From contig NC_061811.1 of assembly GCF_021462225.1 (NCBI RefSeq), positions 23,187,163 through 23,251,162 of the forward strand: 64,000 nucleotides of DNA, written 5' to 3'. The translations under genes and the position numbers were made by a program. The notes beneath the pieces are model-generated. The model ran no database searches. It was not told where the DNA came from and saw only the letters and a program-made list of their open reading frames with translations. Below are positions 1 through 11,600 of the stretch, one piece after another. The DNA comes from Girardinichthys multiradiatus. Lineage: Eukaryota > Chordata > Actinopteri > Cyprinodontiformes > Goodeidae. The number at the start of each line of letters is the position of its first letter. Within the stretch, counting starts at the first letter, position 1.

Positions 1-521
1 GAGACTGAAAGAGCAAATGTGCATTTAAATTAGATATCTGCCTGTATGAGTTCATACTCTATCCTTGATAAAATTCTGTAAAAACGGCATGTTTTAAATT
101 TCGGAATTTGTATAAAACTAGTGTAAAATATTGTTATTGTTTTCATTTAAAACAATAACATTATGCTGTTGTTCTAACGTTTATTTGTTTTGAGGCACAG
201 ATTTAAGCAAAAATATGGAATTAACAGCTACAAAATAAAACAGTTTTTTAAGTGCTTATTGTGCAGAATATCAGATTTTTTTGCTTGTCTGGTCTTTGCA
301 TAATAAATGTGGCACCAACTATCCAACATATATTAGCTGGATAATAAGTTTAGCTTTCTATTTGGTTACCCAGCTGGTTCCTTTAGTCCTCGGAATCCTG
401 GATTTCCTCATTTCCATCAACAAAAGTGTTTCCAAACAGTTTGTTGGTAACCAGCCATGAGTTACAACATTAAAAGGCCAGTGAAAACTTTTCTGGAAAT
501 TTCAAAATAAATCGCATTGAC

Positions 522-1088
522 TTACATCCAGCACAGCCAGGAACAGGAACCAGAGGGGTAATAGCGGACTTCCCGTGACGTCACTGATTGAATGAAAACC
601 CTTATTTCCAACCAACAGACCTCTTCCACACAGGTCCCCAGCGGAGCTGGAAGGAGAGCCAGCTGATGTCTCCTTGCTGGCAAGCAGCCATAACTCTTCA
701 ACTTGGATCCAAAGTGACTATGGTCACATGCAACAGAGTTAAGTAATGATTTGCTGTTCGAGTATCCGGCATTCATTCATACAAAGGGTGTAATGAGACA
801 AGCGTGACTTAGCTTTTCTTCTGAGTCCTCCAGAAATAGCCCTAATCGAAGTGGATTTTCCACACGGCCCGAAAAAGAAGGCCGGGACTGCATCGTACCG
901 CGAGCTATCCTGTTTTTTTCAAACACAGTTCGCCCATAACGCGCCGTATTAGGGGTATTTAAAAGGTACATGTTTAATTCTGGTAAGCTTCTTTTGTTAG
1001 CTCCAACCGCTAAAAGCACAGAACACGTGCTAGCCAACCTTATGAGCCAGCTACAGATCATTGACCCAGAAAGGTTGTTGGTCCTCAT
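522..1088 (-). other. CpG-richer block with two overlapping open frames on the minus strand, unidentified
   Basis: Two adjoining minus-strand frames (84 and 103 codons) and a third frame without ATG are open across this stretch, which is richer in CG dinucleotides than its surroundings. A minus-strand donor-like GTAAGT sits at about 531-526. None of the translations resembles CDIN1 exon 6 or any family I recognise. It may be an unclassified repeat, a promoter-like element or an unrelated exon. Confidence 0.25.
575..584. promoter_or_regulatory. CRE-type palindrome GTGACGTCAC
   Basis: A perfect 10-bp palindrome containing TGACGTCA, the full CREB/ATF consensus, lies within the CpG-richer block. 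It is a single site with no independent evidence of use. Confidence 0.4.
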
Positions 1089-1106
1089 TCAAAGTAACAT
1101 TTTCTC

Positions 1107-1370
1107 AAATATTATTTTAATACATAAAGGCCGCTAATTAAAGACAATTAAGAACCATTTATACAGAAATGTTTGGTTCTTATTGAGAATAATATTTCCT
1201 TAAACATTATTTTAATATTTCCTTAATAATATTTCTTTAAATATTATTTTAATAAAGGCAGCTAATTAAACACTGTTGAGAATTAGTCATCCAGAAGGTT
1301 GGTTTTATTCAGCAAATGATTCTTTAAAATGTTTTATTAAAATAATGTTTTACCTAATATTGCATTGTGA
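1107..1370 (+). repeat. degenerate direct duplication, offset about 132 bp
   Basis: AAATATTATTTTAAT followed by AAAGGC(C/A)GCTAATTAAA occurs at 1107 and again at 1239. Further similarity downstream includes CAGAA..GGTT. The copies have diverged and contain small indels. Confidence 0.5.
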
Positions 1371-2562
1371 ATGGCTGTTTGAAGGTATACCAATTATTGC
1401 CTAATTTGGTTTCAAGACTAACTTAATGTCATTTCCAGATTCTTCAAGATAATCCTTGGTTCTCAAACATAAATAACATTGCATGGTAATATTGCATCAC
1501 TCTTTTGGTCATGGTTTTTAACCATCTTTGTGTCACTTGTTTATATTGTACATAGCCCATTAGTCTTCTTTATTCTTTCATTCGGCTTGGTAGTTTAGTT
1601 GGGTTGTTTTAGCATAGTCAAGAGTTTGAAATATGCTTGACATTGAGTTGACTTATTTTTGTTAATAAATTCTTGTATTTTCAGAAATTGTGTGAATTCA
1701 TTGTGTGTGTGTACAGAGTTTTGCATGTCAATAATGCCGGAGCTTGGCTCATCCCTTTCAATTTTGTCCTAATACCACCGCCTCATTGGGTTGGTACTCA
1801 CAGACCGAAATATTATTAAATAAAATATTAAAGTATTATTATTAAATATTAACTAAATATATTCATAATTGCAACAAGTTCAATATGTGTTTCTTGTGAG
1901 CAAAAGAAAGGTTTGGTAGCCCTTTTTTATCCAGCTGGTTTGACGTGTGCAGCAAAGGGTGTACAAGGAGCAACACTGTTCTTTGGTATGACACCTTGGT
2001 ACATCGTGATAAAATGACAAAGTAATACAAGAATTTCAGTACTGAGCTTTAGAAACCATAACAGTAAATGTTAAGAATCTTAAGCCTGATGCACAAAGTA
2101 TTTACTCTTCCCTAAATATAAAAATGAATATATATATATATATTTTATTTTCAGCATCCAGAAGCTTGTCCCACGTCTATCATACAAACATCTTCAGTTC
2201 ATCTGCTAGTACAAACACTACTCTGAGCTTCTAAAGTAAACAACTATGTGATAAAGAGGAGTGAACCAGTGACCCCTGTCCTCACCTGTCCCCCTCTTGG
2301 TGGCAACTCTGTGTGAACTGCAATTTGGAAAATTACAAAATAAAACAAAAACTATTTTTACATCTGCTTAATGGAGCTTGAAGCTAATTACATTAGATAA
2401 TTGGTAATGGAGAAAACCATTTCCCCAATTTCGATAATGACTAACAGCAGAGGAAGAAAATCCAAAAACTGAACCAAAGACATCTTTATCCATTCATTCA
2501 AACAGTATCAACTGAGTAGATGTTTCATATATAAGAAAATAAGGTAAACTAAGTCTTGTTAC

Positions 2563-2623
2563 CTCATTTGCCAACTCCAACATGACAGGAACAGTGGGGC
2601 GAGCCTTGGTTTCACTCAGATAC
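2563..2623 (-). CDS. cdin1: cdin1 exon 5
   Basis: A 61-bp exon with acceptor ATAATGAAG and donor GTAACA. The first G completes Arg with the AG from exon 4. Then come 20 codons, YLSETKARPTVPVMLELANE, aligned with human YLN...APVLLDLANE. It ends in phase 0; the next expected residues (VDF/VDL...) were not found between 1 and 2562, so exon 6 should lie outside the window. The acceptor has a weak pyrimidine tract. Confidence 0.88.
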
Positions 2624-5600
2624 CTTCATTATAACAAAGAAGAACCGCAGTGGTTAAAAAAAAAGAAAAAAAACCACAAAGACAGACAGAGGGGTAGAGG
2701 GGGCTAGATCAGGCTAGCCAAGACATGCTAATGTCCCTGATGACATTGCCCTGGGTGGCATATGGCAGGCTCAGTGTGGTTAAAACAGCACTGTTTGGAG
2801 GGCTTCAAATTTCCTTCAAGCCAGACAAGCATATGATAGTTAGTTAACCCCTGCCGCCCAAAAAGCCTTTCTTCCCTCGTTAGCTAAAACAGAAACTCCC
2901 CTTAGATCTCGCCAAGATCATCCCTGATGTTTGCTCCTCTAAATGGATTAGAAGTGCATTATCCAGGCTTATTTTCTCCACAACAATGGCCTAATAAGCT
3001 AGATAAAAGGCTAATTGCAATATGCAAAGAGGCTTTCCCCGTTGCAGACTTTTTTGTTGTTTTTTTAATTTAGCCATATTCATTGAATTACACATAATCA
3101 TCCCATCATAAGCCTGCGTAAGGCAAATGTCTGATATTTCTCTCTGTTCTTAATGTGACAGTGAGAACAGAGCTGTGGCTAAGCAGGTGCAAGTGAAGGC
3201 AGAGCATGAATCTTGAGATTGTTGATTTGTTTGCAGGGGATTACCCGTCATGTTTGACTCAAGATCATACATGTAACTTCGACAAGTCCCTTTCTCAGTT
3301 ATAGAATGTTTGTATAAAAATAAACTCGCGATTATGAGAACAAAAAAAAGAATTAAGAAAACAAGAACCCAGCAATGTCAAGAATAGAAGGAAAACTACA
3401 GAGCCCTAGAATCAAGTGGGAGAAGCAATAAATAGAAACGTGTAGGGAAATACCTTTGGTAGTATCGTTCCATAACATCTGGCACATGGTGCCTTGAGAT
3501 TGTCCTTTTAGTCCGTTTCTGTCAAAATAGAATCATTAAGTGTAAATTAATAGATTGATAAATAAACAAATCATATATCAAATGACTGAAGAAATTAAAA
3601 TATAAATTTTTTTGGTCAACTTTCTCCATCCCCAATTCGTAACCGTATTTCATATCCACACACTGCAATTCCTTCCCTTTTTTGACCCATTTCATGGATA
3701 GTCACAGATAAACCCAAAATTATTCACAACCCTGGTAGATTTAAGTTTGCAATTAATCGTCATTCAATTGTGAAGTTTGTTTCTAAAAGGAAATGAGACC
3801 CAGTATGGAAGCAGGTATGGAAAATGGACAGATGGATGGATAGTCCAACACACTGAAACACCCTATTTCCATTTAATTTGGCCCTAATCCCTGTTTGGGC
3901 GTATTGACTCTTATCACATATGACACAATGTCAAATTGATCCAAAAAATTGATCAAACCAAAAAAGAAGCACCCTCTAGTTGGTAGATCACATTTTCTTA
4001 CAGTATGTGTAGAAAAGTATAGAAAATTACATAACATCAAAACGTAGTCAGAGGCTTCAAACTCACGCAGTTTCCTATGGTTTCATTTTGAAACTATAAA
4101 AGTCGGGTACAAAATGCAGAAGGGAGGAAATGACCAGCCCCTTAATAACCGAATAAACCTAATCATAATAATAAGTCGACCTAACTAAAACACACCCCTG
4201 CGCTGAGCCATTCTCTTGAATTCTCTTCTGTAGGAGCAGTAATTTAATTTCAATAAGTTTACTGGGGGTCAAAGTGTGCCACGGCAGCATTGTTCAATCC
4301 CTCCACCTCCCTCCCCTCTACCTGCTTCACTCGAACCTTGTATTCATTTCCTCTTTTTCGATCAAACCCTGACATTACACACATACCACACTCTGACATT
4401 TTCATGCAATTCAATTGCCATCCTTTGCTGAGAGGCAGGAGGACCGGGGATAAAAGAGGAAGAGCATTGGTTAAAAACAGCTTATTTAAAAGCTACCACA
4501 CACAAAAAAATGTAATTCCACAGAGACAGGCAATGTGACTGACACCTGTCAGTGGGATGATAAATGACTCCATTTTCTGCCTGTGCTGCCTTCTGCCACT
4601 GGCGGCAGTGGCCATTTATCATCATCCGCTGTCAGCCGTGGAAAGCAGCAGTGACAGTGCGAGTCAGCAAACATTTAGCACACACAGCCGCACTACACGG
4701 GGAAATTATTATTGTCAGAATAATAATGGTTTAGCATAATTTATTACAGGTCCACCAAATAAGCAGGGGCTAGATGTTATTAGACAGATGGATGGGAAGG
4801 TTTGGCAGACATCCACCGAGGCTCAAGCAGGAAAAGGACCTCAACGTGAACGTGAAGGAGGAGACGATAGAGGTGTATGTAAGTGTGTGTGTGTATGTGC
4901 TGTGGGGCTCCTCCAAACCAATCAGAAAGCTGGCAGTTCAATTACAAAGAAATAAAGGGACATTCATCATTCAATTAGGCACCTGTCAGGGCTCACAAAG
5001 GAAGAAAACTTCTAACCTGGTACTCCAGGGAGAAGATGCTCAGAAGAGTGGACTGCGAGTGACTGGAACAAATAAAAGAAGGACAAAGTTAATTACCAGA
5101 GTGCATTGCACAGAGACAAAGGGAGAGAGAAGCTTCAAAGCTGAGGCCAGCTGCCCTGTAATCTAAAAGAACATGAAAACAAGTGTGGCAAAGTTGTTCC
5201 AGATGAACACCTCTGACAAAGAGTTCCTGCCATCATGATGATGGGTGGGGGGGTGTGCGGGTGGAGTTTGGTTTTCTACAAGTCCTTCCTAGAATCTTGT
5301 TTGGTTCTTCATTTCATCAATACATGCAAAGCTCTCTCAAATTAATCAGTTTATGTTGTTGTAAAATGGACATCCACTCATAGCCCATCTAAACATGCCT
5401 AATGTTGAGAGACATTTATCATATTTATGCAAATAACTTCCAGGGTTCTAAGGCAGTCACTGATAACAATCACACTCTCCCAGTTTACCCAATTTGCAAA
5501 TTGGATGACCACAATGAGATTCTGTATTTGACTGCTGCGGTGATACATGCAGAGGGAGACATTTACTTATTTATTTTTACAGTCAGTGTTGGCATATGGA

Positions 5601-8600
5601 CCACTCAGGAGCCCTTTCCTGGAAACTGGTGAGCTTTGAAAATAGAAACTTTCACAGCAGGAAACTGTGAGTCCCAGGAGACAGTCAGCACTATAGGTGG
5701 CGGCTGTATTCATCTCCAGCTCCAGTCAATGTCAAACACCTTGCAGAGAGGCAAACCTGGAAAAAACAAAGGCAGTTCCAACAGAGACACAGATACCCTC
5801 CAAAATCCCTCCCCAACCCCTACAGCATCCGCTGAGTTGATGTTATTTACATGCATGAGAGATGCTATTCTAATTGGTTAGTGCACACCTTGTAAACTAA
5901 AGCAACACATATTTTTTATACAAACAGCTTTGAAATTGTCCCTAGTGTTTTTTGTTCTCCGTGTGATTTGGCAAAGTTTTATTAACAACTGCTCATACTT
6001 GTGCTCATATCAAGCCCTGCCCAGAGTGGACCCATCCTACAGACTTCCATCAAATACCAAGTTACAGAAAATCGACAGGGACCAAAACGTTAGAACTAAA
6101 GTACAAGGTGGGAATGCTTTCAGTAAAACAGCCTTCCAGCTCAGCTTCAGTTTCCAATGACACTCAGGGATGAAGGGGCCTCTGCAATTAAGTAGGCCAT
6201 TAAATGGTCAACTGTCAACATGTGGACACTAACTGCAGCAAAAAAAGAAAAGAAAAACTCTCCCACACTCCAGCCTTGCACCTGAGTATTTCAGCAACAT
6301 TACATGCCTTATTGTTTGCAGGGGACCATCGCCATTCCCCTGTCAGAATGCACATCTGTTAGGTTTTAAATGGATTACTCTTTTTAATGAGCATGATTAC
6401 TGCTTAATTGCTAAATCTTTAACTTGAAAGGGACATTAACTACTCTTAATATCCATGAAAACATATCCGTTCCAAAAACAGCAAACTGTGAGGACTTTTG
6501 GTTTTTTTTTGTTTAATCATCAGATTATGGTGACATAAACAAAGACAGAAAAAGAGACCACAGGTGTTCAAAAGAACTGTTACTCTGTGCTATAACAAAA
6601 AAAAAAAAAAAAAAAGTTATGATGGAAACTCTCAGCGGTTTTGAAACCATAACTTTTCAGCAAACCCGCCCATGCCTACTTTCTGAAGTGAAAACATCCA
6701 AAAAGAACCTGATTTGCTTGCTCAATAAAATTACTGCACATTCATTGTGATTTGTTCATCACCTTTCTTTACGATACAAGGTGTTACATAAATATAATTA
6801 GTTATTCCCAAGTCTAAAGTACAGTGGCTCTAAAAAGTGTAAAAACCCCTGATAAAACCACAGGATTTTAATTCAATTCAATTCAAAAATACTTTATTCA
6901 TCCCAAATGGAAATTAAATGTTGTTATAGCTCATATTATGAAGGTTTCTTCAAATATTCGTTGTAGATGCTGATGGCTGTGGGCAGGAAGGATCTCCTGT
7001 AGCGCTCCGTCTTACAGCAGATCTGAAGAAGCCTCTGACTGAAGACACTCTGTTGTTGTAGGACAGTCTCATGAAGAGGATGCTCAAGGTTCTCCATAAT
7101 GTTCTTCGTTTTATGAAGAATCCGTCTTTCCACAATGATCTCCAGAGGTTCCAGAGGAGTCTCCAGAACAGAGCCAGCCTTCTTTATCAGCTTGTTGAGC
7201 TTTTTTAAGTCCCTGGTTCTGATGCTGGTTCCCCAGCAGATGATGGTAGAAGAGATCACACTCTCCACAACAGACTTATAGAAGATATGCAGCATCTTGC
7301 TGCAAACACCAAAGGACCTAAACTTCCTCAAGAAGTACAGTCAGCTCTGTCCCTTCTTGTAGATGGCTTCACAGTTGCATCTCCACTCTAGTCTGTTGTC
7401 CAGGTGAACACCGAGGTATTTATACTCCTCCACCACCTCCACTTCTTCTCCCAGGCCTAAAGCACTGAGACTAGGGCTGCACGATATTAGAAAATCTTGT
7501 GATGGCGATAATATTTGTAAATATTGCGATGATATCAGGTGCGATACATGTCTTTTTTTTCTGGCCTTCCTTTCTAATCTGTACTTCCCACTCTATGTGA
7601 CCTTTAGCATTTTTGACAATGTTGTTTACATCTGGTATGAGCTTTTGCTGCCGTGAGACTCTGTCCTACTGGATAAATATTACATTAGCGTAAAAGATAC
7701 AACTTCAAAATTCTTCAAATACAGTAGTCAACAATTACTGCACCCTAAGCAATCCTTTACAATATGAATATTGCACACATTGATGTTGTGATGACGATAT
7801 ATTGGCATATATATTGTGCAGCCCTAACTGAGACGATGCTAAATCATTTTCTTTTTTCACCTTTAATGTGACATATATCCTATACAATTCAACAGAAAAT
7901 AAAAGCTAATTTTAAAAGGAGGGTAAATGTCAAAAATAAAAAAAAGTCAAAATAACTGCTTGGATAAGTGTGAACACCCTGAAACTAATAATTTTTGAAG
8001 CACCTTTTGATTCATTTTCAGCCTTCATTGTTTGATTTCTATCAGCATGCCACATCTTGACATGACCATATTCGCCCACTGTGCCTGGTAAAGTTCTCCA
8101 AGTCTATCAAGTTATGAGGAAATCTCCCGTCCACATGCCTCTTCAGGAGAGCCTGTCTTTGTCAGATTTTGCTCTGAACTCTGTCTAGGCCATTCCAAAA
8201 ATAAGGATTTTCTGGTGAAGTTTTTCATTGGCTGATTTTGGAGTGCGCTTGGATTCTACAATGATGGAAAATGTATTCCCTTTTAATCTTCAGCTTCCTA
8301 GGAGACACTTTAAGGATTTTTTAAAAAAGTGAACAGCATTTGGAAATTAATCCCCTAAAAAAAAAAAGAAAAAAAAAGAGATCTTTAAAGAAAACTCGGC
8401 CCCTGATGTTGCCACCACGCTGTTTCACTGTGAATATGGAGTTCTTTAACTTTGCCAAAAGTTCGAGTTTGGTTTCAAAAGATCTGAACAAATTCAATCA
8501 AAAGGTTTTTGAAGATTTCAGTCAGGCCTGGATGTATTACTTTGGAAAAGGACATGCAAGGCAACCGTACTCCTTAGTTCAATTGCTGTAGCTCCTTCAG

Positions 8601-11600
8601 TTTGACTGCCAACCTCCTGGAAGTCTCCAGCTTCCATCTTGTCTTTTAATTTTTCATCTGTTTTTGAAAAATGTCTCATTTTTTTCCTCCATCGTAGTCC
8701 CATATTTTCGCCAGTTATTGATAACTGTCTTCACCATGAGTAAAGGCAGACATTGTACAAATATAATGCTGGGGAATATGTTGTACCCTTCTACTGGCTG
8801 ATATATTTGTACAAGGAGATTATTAGGATTCTTGTAAGTTCTCTGCAAACTATGGCTTTTAATAAAGTTTGCAACTGAGCAAATGTCCAGAAGATCTGAC
8901 TAGGACTTCTGAAATTCATTTAAGTTTCATCAGAATGGGCAGAAATGAGGGTAGGTGTGAACAAAAGACTGAATGCTGAAATTAAATTAAAATGTACTTC
9001 AACAAAATATTAGATTGAGGGTATGCATACTTATGGTACAAGTTTTTTTACACCATTTTGTCTACGGTTTGCAATAAAAATTATTTTGCCCCAGTCGAAA
9101 TGCCCATGATATATGTTAAATTAAAGGTGTAAGAAGTTTAAAAATGATTTATTATGGTCCCAAAAACCTGGAGTTTTAACAGAGGTGCACACACTTGAGA
9201 GCCACTGTTTGTTATCCTCAAAGCCACATGAACTTCAGACGTGTGCACATGCCAAGGAAAATGTGTAATACTCTCGAAGAATAAAAGATAACATCATTTT
9301 TGTTTCATAATTTGTTTAAAACATTTCTTATTGGTAACATTCGCTTAAACTCATTTCCAAAAAACATATGCCAGCAATAAAAAGAACATACAGCAACTAA
9401 GATTGTAAACCACCATCTTACTTAACATTTTTTAAATAATAAAATAAAAATGTACATGTGATTTTAAAAAGTCTGCCATGCATTCTTAAAAACAGGAAAA
9501 TTTGGAATATAATTTGAACTTGGGGGAACAGAAGGTTGGTAGACAGAAGAGCGGTTAGGGAATCATTCACTCTAAACCTAATTACCCATCCTAACAACAG
9601 AAGACAGAGCATTAATATTCACTGGCACCAAAAATAGTGAAGCTGCGGATTAAATTAAAAACAATTAGGGACTTTTCACTTTGTCACTGAGCTCGTATGG
9701 CTGTTTGGTCAGTGCTTTGAGCTCTATTAAGCTTGAACATCCACTGGTGAATCTTGGAAAAAAAATCCAAGTAAAACCAATCGCTTATTTGTATTTTTCT
9801 GTGTGGTCACAGTGTAACTGAGTCTCAAGCTTAAGAGGAAGAAAAAAAAAAACTCAGTAAAAAGCCTTGAAAATCCCATCAGGCTAATTAATAGATGAGA
9901 TGAGGGAAATTCAAGCTATCAATTATATTCAGAATCTTCCTATTTACAAATAATTAATAATAAACAAGAGCTGTAATTTGGGTAATGAAAGCCACCTGGC
10001 TAATGGCATTGGTATCATATGCCGTGACAGTACTTAGCATTTGGTGGATCTGCATACAGAGAGTGTGACATGGAGCAGGTCTTCAGGGCATGCAACTGTC
10101 TAATTGAGGCACAGCACATATTTTAAATAATGGCAGCAAAACAATATTCAGAAGGTCTGAACATGAATGTAAAGGTTACCTTCTACAAAATGTAAAAAAA
10201 TAAAGTGCTTATGTATTCCTTGCTTTACTCGTCTCCACATCTGCATCACAAGAAAAAGATGAGTGCTTTGTTTTAAATAATCAAGTGAAGCTTATTATAA
10301 ATTTTAAGAGCCTCATTCAAGATGTCTATTAAGCATTTACTTGCTTAAAGATGAATATTTTATAAAGTGAAAACTAGCTTAATGGGGGTTAAAAAAGTGG
10401 ATATGCAAATGCAGCTAATTACACATGCTGACAGGCAAAATGCTAACATCTGTTTCTCAGCAAAGCCTACAATCAGTAGCAGTGAAAGAAAAGGCTGGCA
10501 AAAAAAAAATCTTTATGGATTAATGTAGGAATGGGATATATTTTGACAAGAAACAACCACAAATCTCAGTGTGCTACAAAGCTCCAAACAAATACTTGCA
10601 CAATAACCATGATTGTTTACACTTCAAATTAGTTTTACACTTTGTTTTGGTGAAACAACTTTAAATTATTCTATGTGGATAAAAAAAATGAATCCAAAAT
10701 AACGCCAGAAGCAACAGATATGACAGCAGGTGTGCTTTTTTGAATTACGAATAGCTTATTTTGTTCTAGAACATTCGCAAAGAAATAAAGAAATATTCAC
10801 CCGAGGTCAAATCAATTCAACTTTTATTGCAACAGCACCTCTTACATTGAAAATGATCAAAACAAAAATCCAATCTTTGGTACATTTAGTTAGTGAGGGG
10901 AAAAAATTAGCTTTGTACAAAATCACCAATTATTGTGATTATTGTATCCTCATTAACCATACAAAAACAATGTTACTGAAGCACTGGTGATGTATATTCT
11001 TTGTATAAATTGTGTTTCGGAACCTAATAATTAATTCAGGGTCTCTTTCTCTTAGTCACTTTTCAAAATGGGGAAGACAAGAGAACATGCAATTCATGTT
11101 AGGCAGATATGTCTTCATTTTATTATTCAGGTAATGGTTTCACAAAAACAGATATTTGCTCAAACATAAAAAAAAAAGTTTAAAATAACTGGAACTGTGA
11201 GAAATAAAATGTTGGATCAGAACCCGGGTTTATCTTTCCACTACAGTGAACGGAATGGTAAAGAAAGTTAAAAAAAACTCTTTACAATGCTATTGAACTA
11301 CTGCTGCAAATTTGACCATATGGGACGATGCTGCTGCAATACAAGAAATATTTATTTTTAGGTTTTTACACATTTCTCCCCAGGAATGCCCTGTATGCTA
11401 CATTTCAGTATATTGTCTGACCCACACTTTCTCCAAAAGGTTATACAAACCTAAAGTCCTTGTAGGGGACTGCGAACAAAAATGGTTTTAACACAGCTAC
11501 AATGGACCATCTCCCTAGAAGATCTCTAATTGGCAAAGAAGAAAAAACCTACCCACCCTACCTAGCCCTCTTCATTTCATTACGATCTTTACAAATCCTG

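Larger units (their letters stand above)
1..2562 (-). other. cdin1 intron 5, partial
   Basis: AT-rich sequence with no recognisable exon 6. Positions 1-520 and 1370-2560 hold nothing I can identify beyond short AT runs, including a (TA)n tract near 2130-2143. The block at 522-1088 and the direct repeat at 1107-1370 are listed separately. Confidence 0.6.
6822..9207 (-). mobile_element. decayed Tc1-like DNA transposon, interrupted by nested insertions
   Basis: Terminal inverted repeats start CAGTGGCTCT at 6822 and end AGAGCCACTG at 9207. The left end is preceded by TA; the right end has lost it. Antisense transposase relics run from about 7850 to 8850, including the degenerate motif TTGCCACCACGCTGTTTCACTG near 8409, the counterpart of the Tc1 GGGS segment. 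All frames are broken. The element is split at about 6870 by a LINE fragment that carries a hAT MITE; Tc1 sequence resumes at about 7835. Confidence 0.82.

Noticed and set aside
2285..2340. cdin1 exon 6 (acceptor AATTGCAG, donor GTGAGG on the minus strand)
   Set aside because: The translation FTQSCHQEGD does not resemble the expected VDF/VDLSP segment.
4556..4623. microRNA precursor
   Set aside because: The two stems are unequal, the left interior is unpaired, and no known seed was recognised.
4774..5166. 130-codon plus-strand open frame
   Set aside because: It lies antisense over cdin1 exon 3 and has no known domain; a shadow frame.
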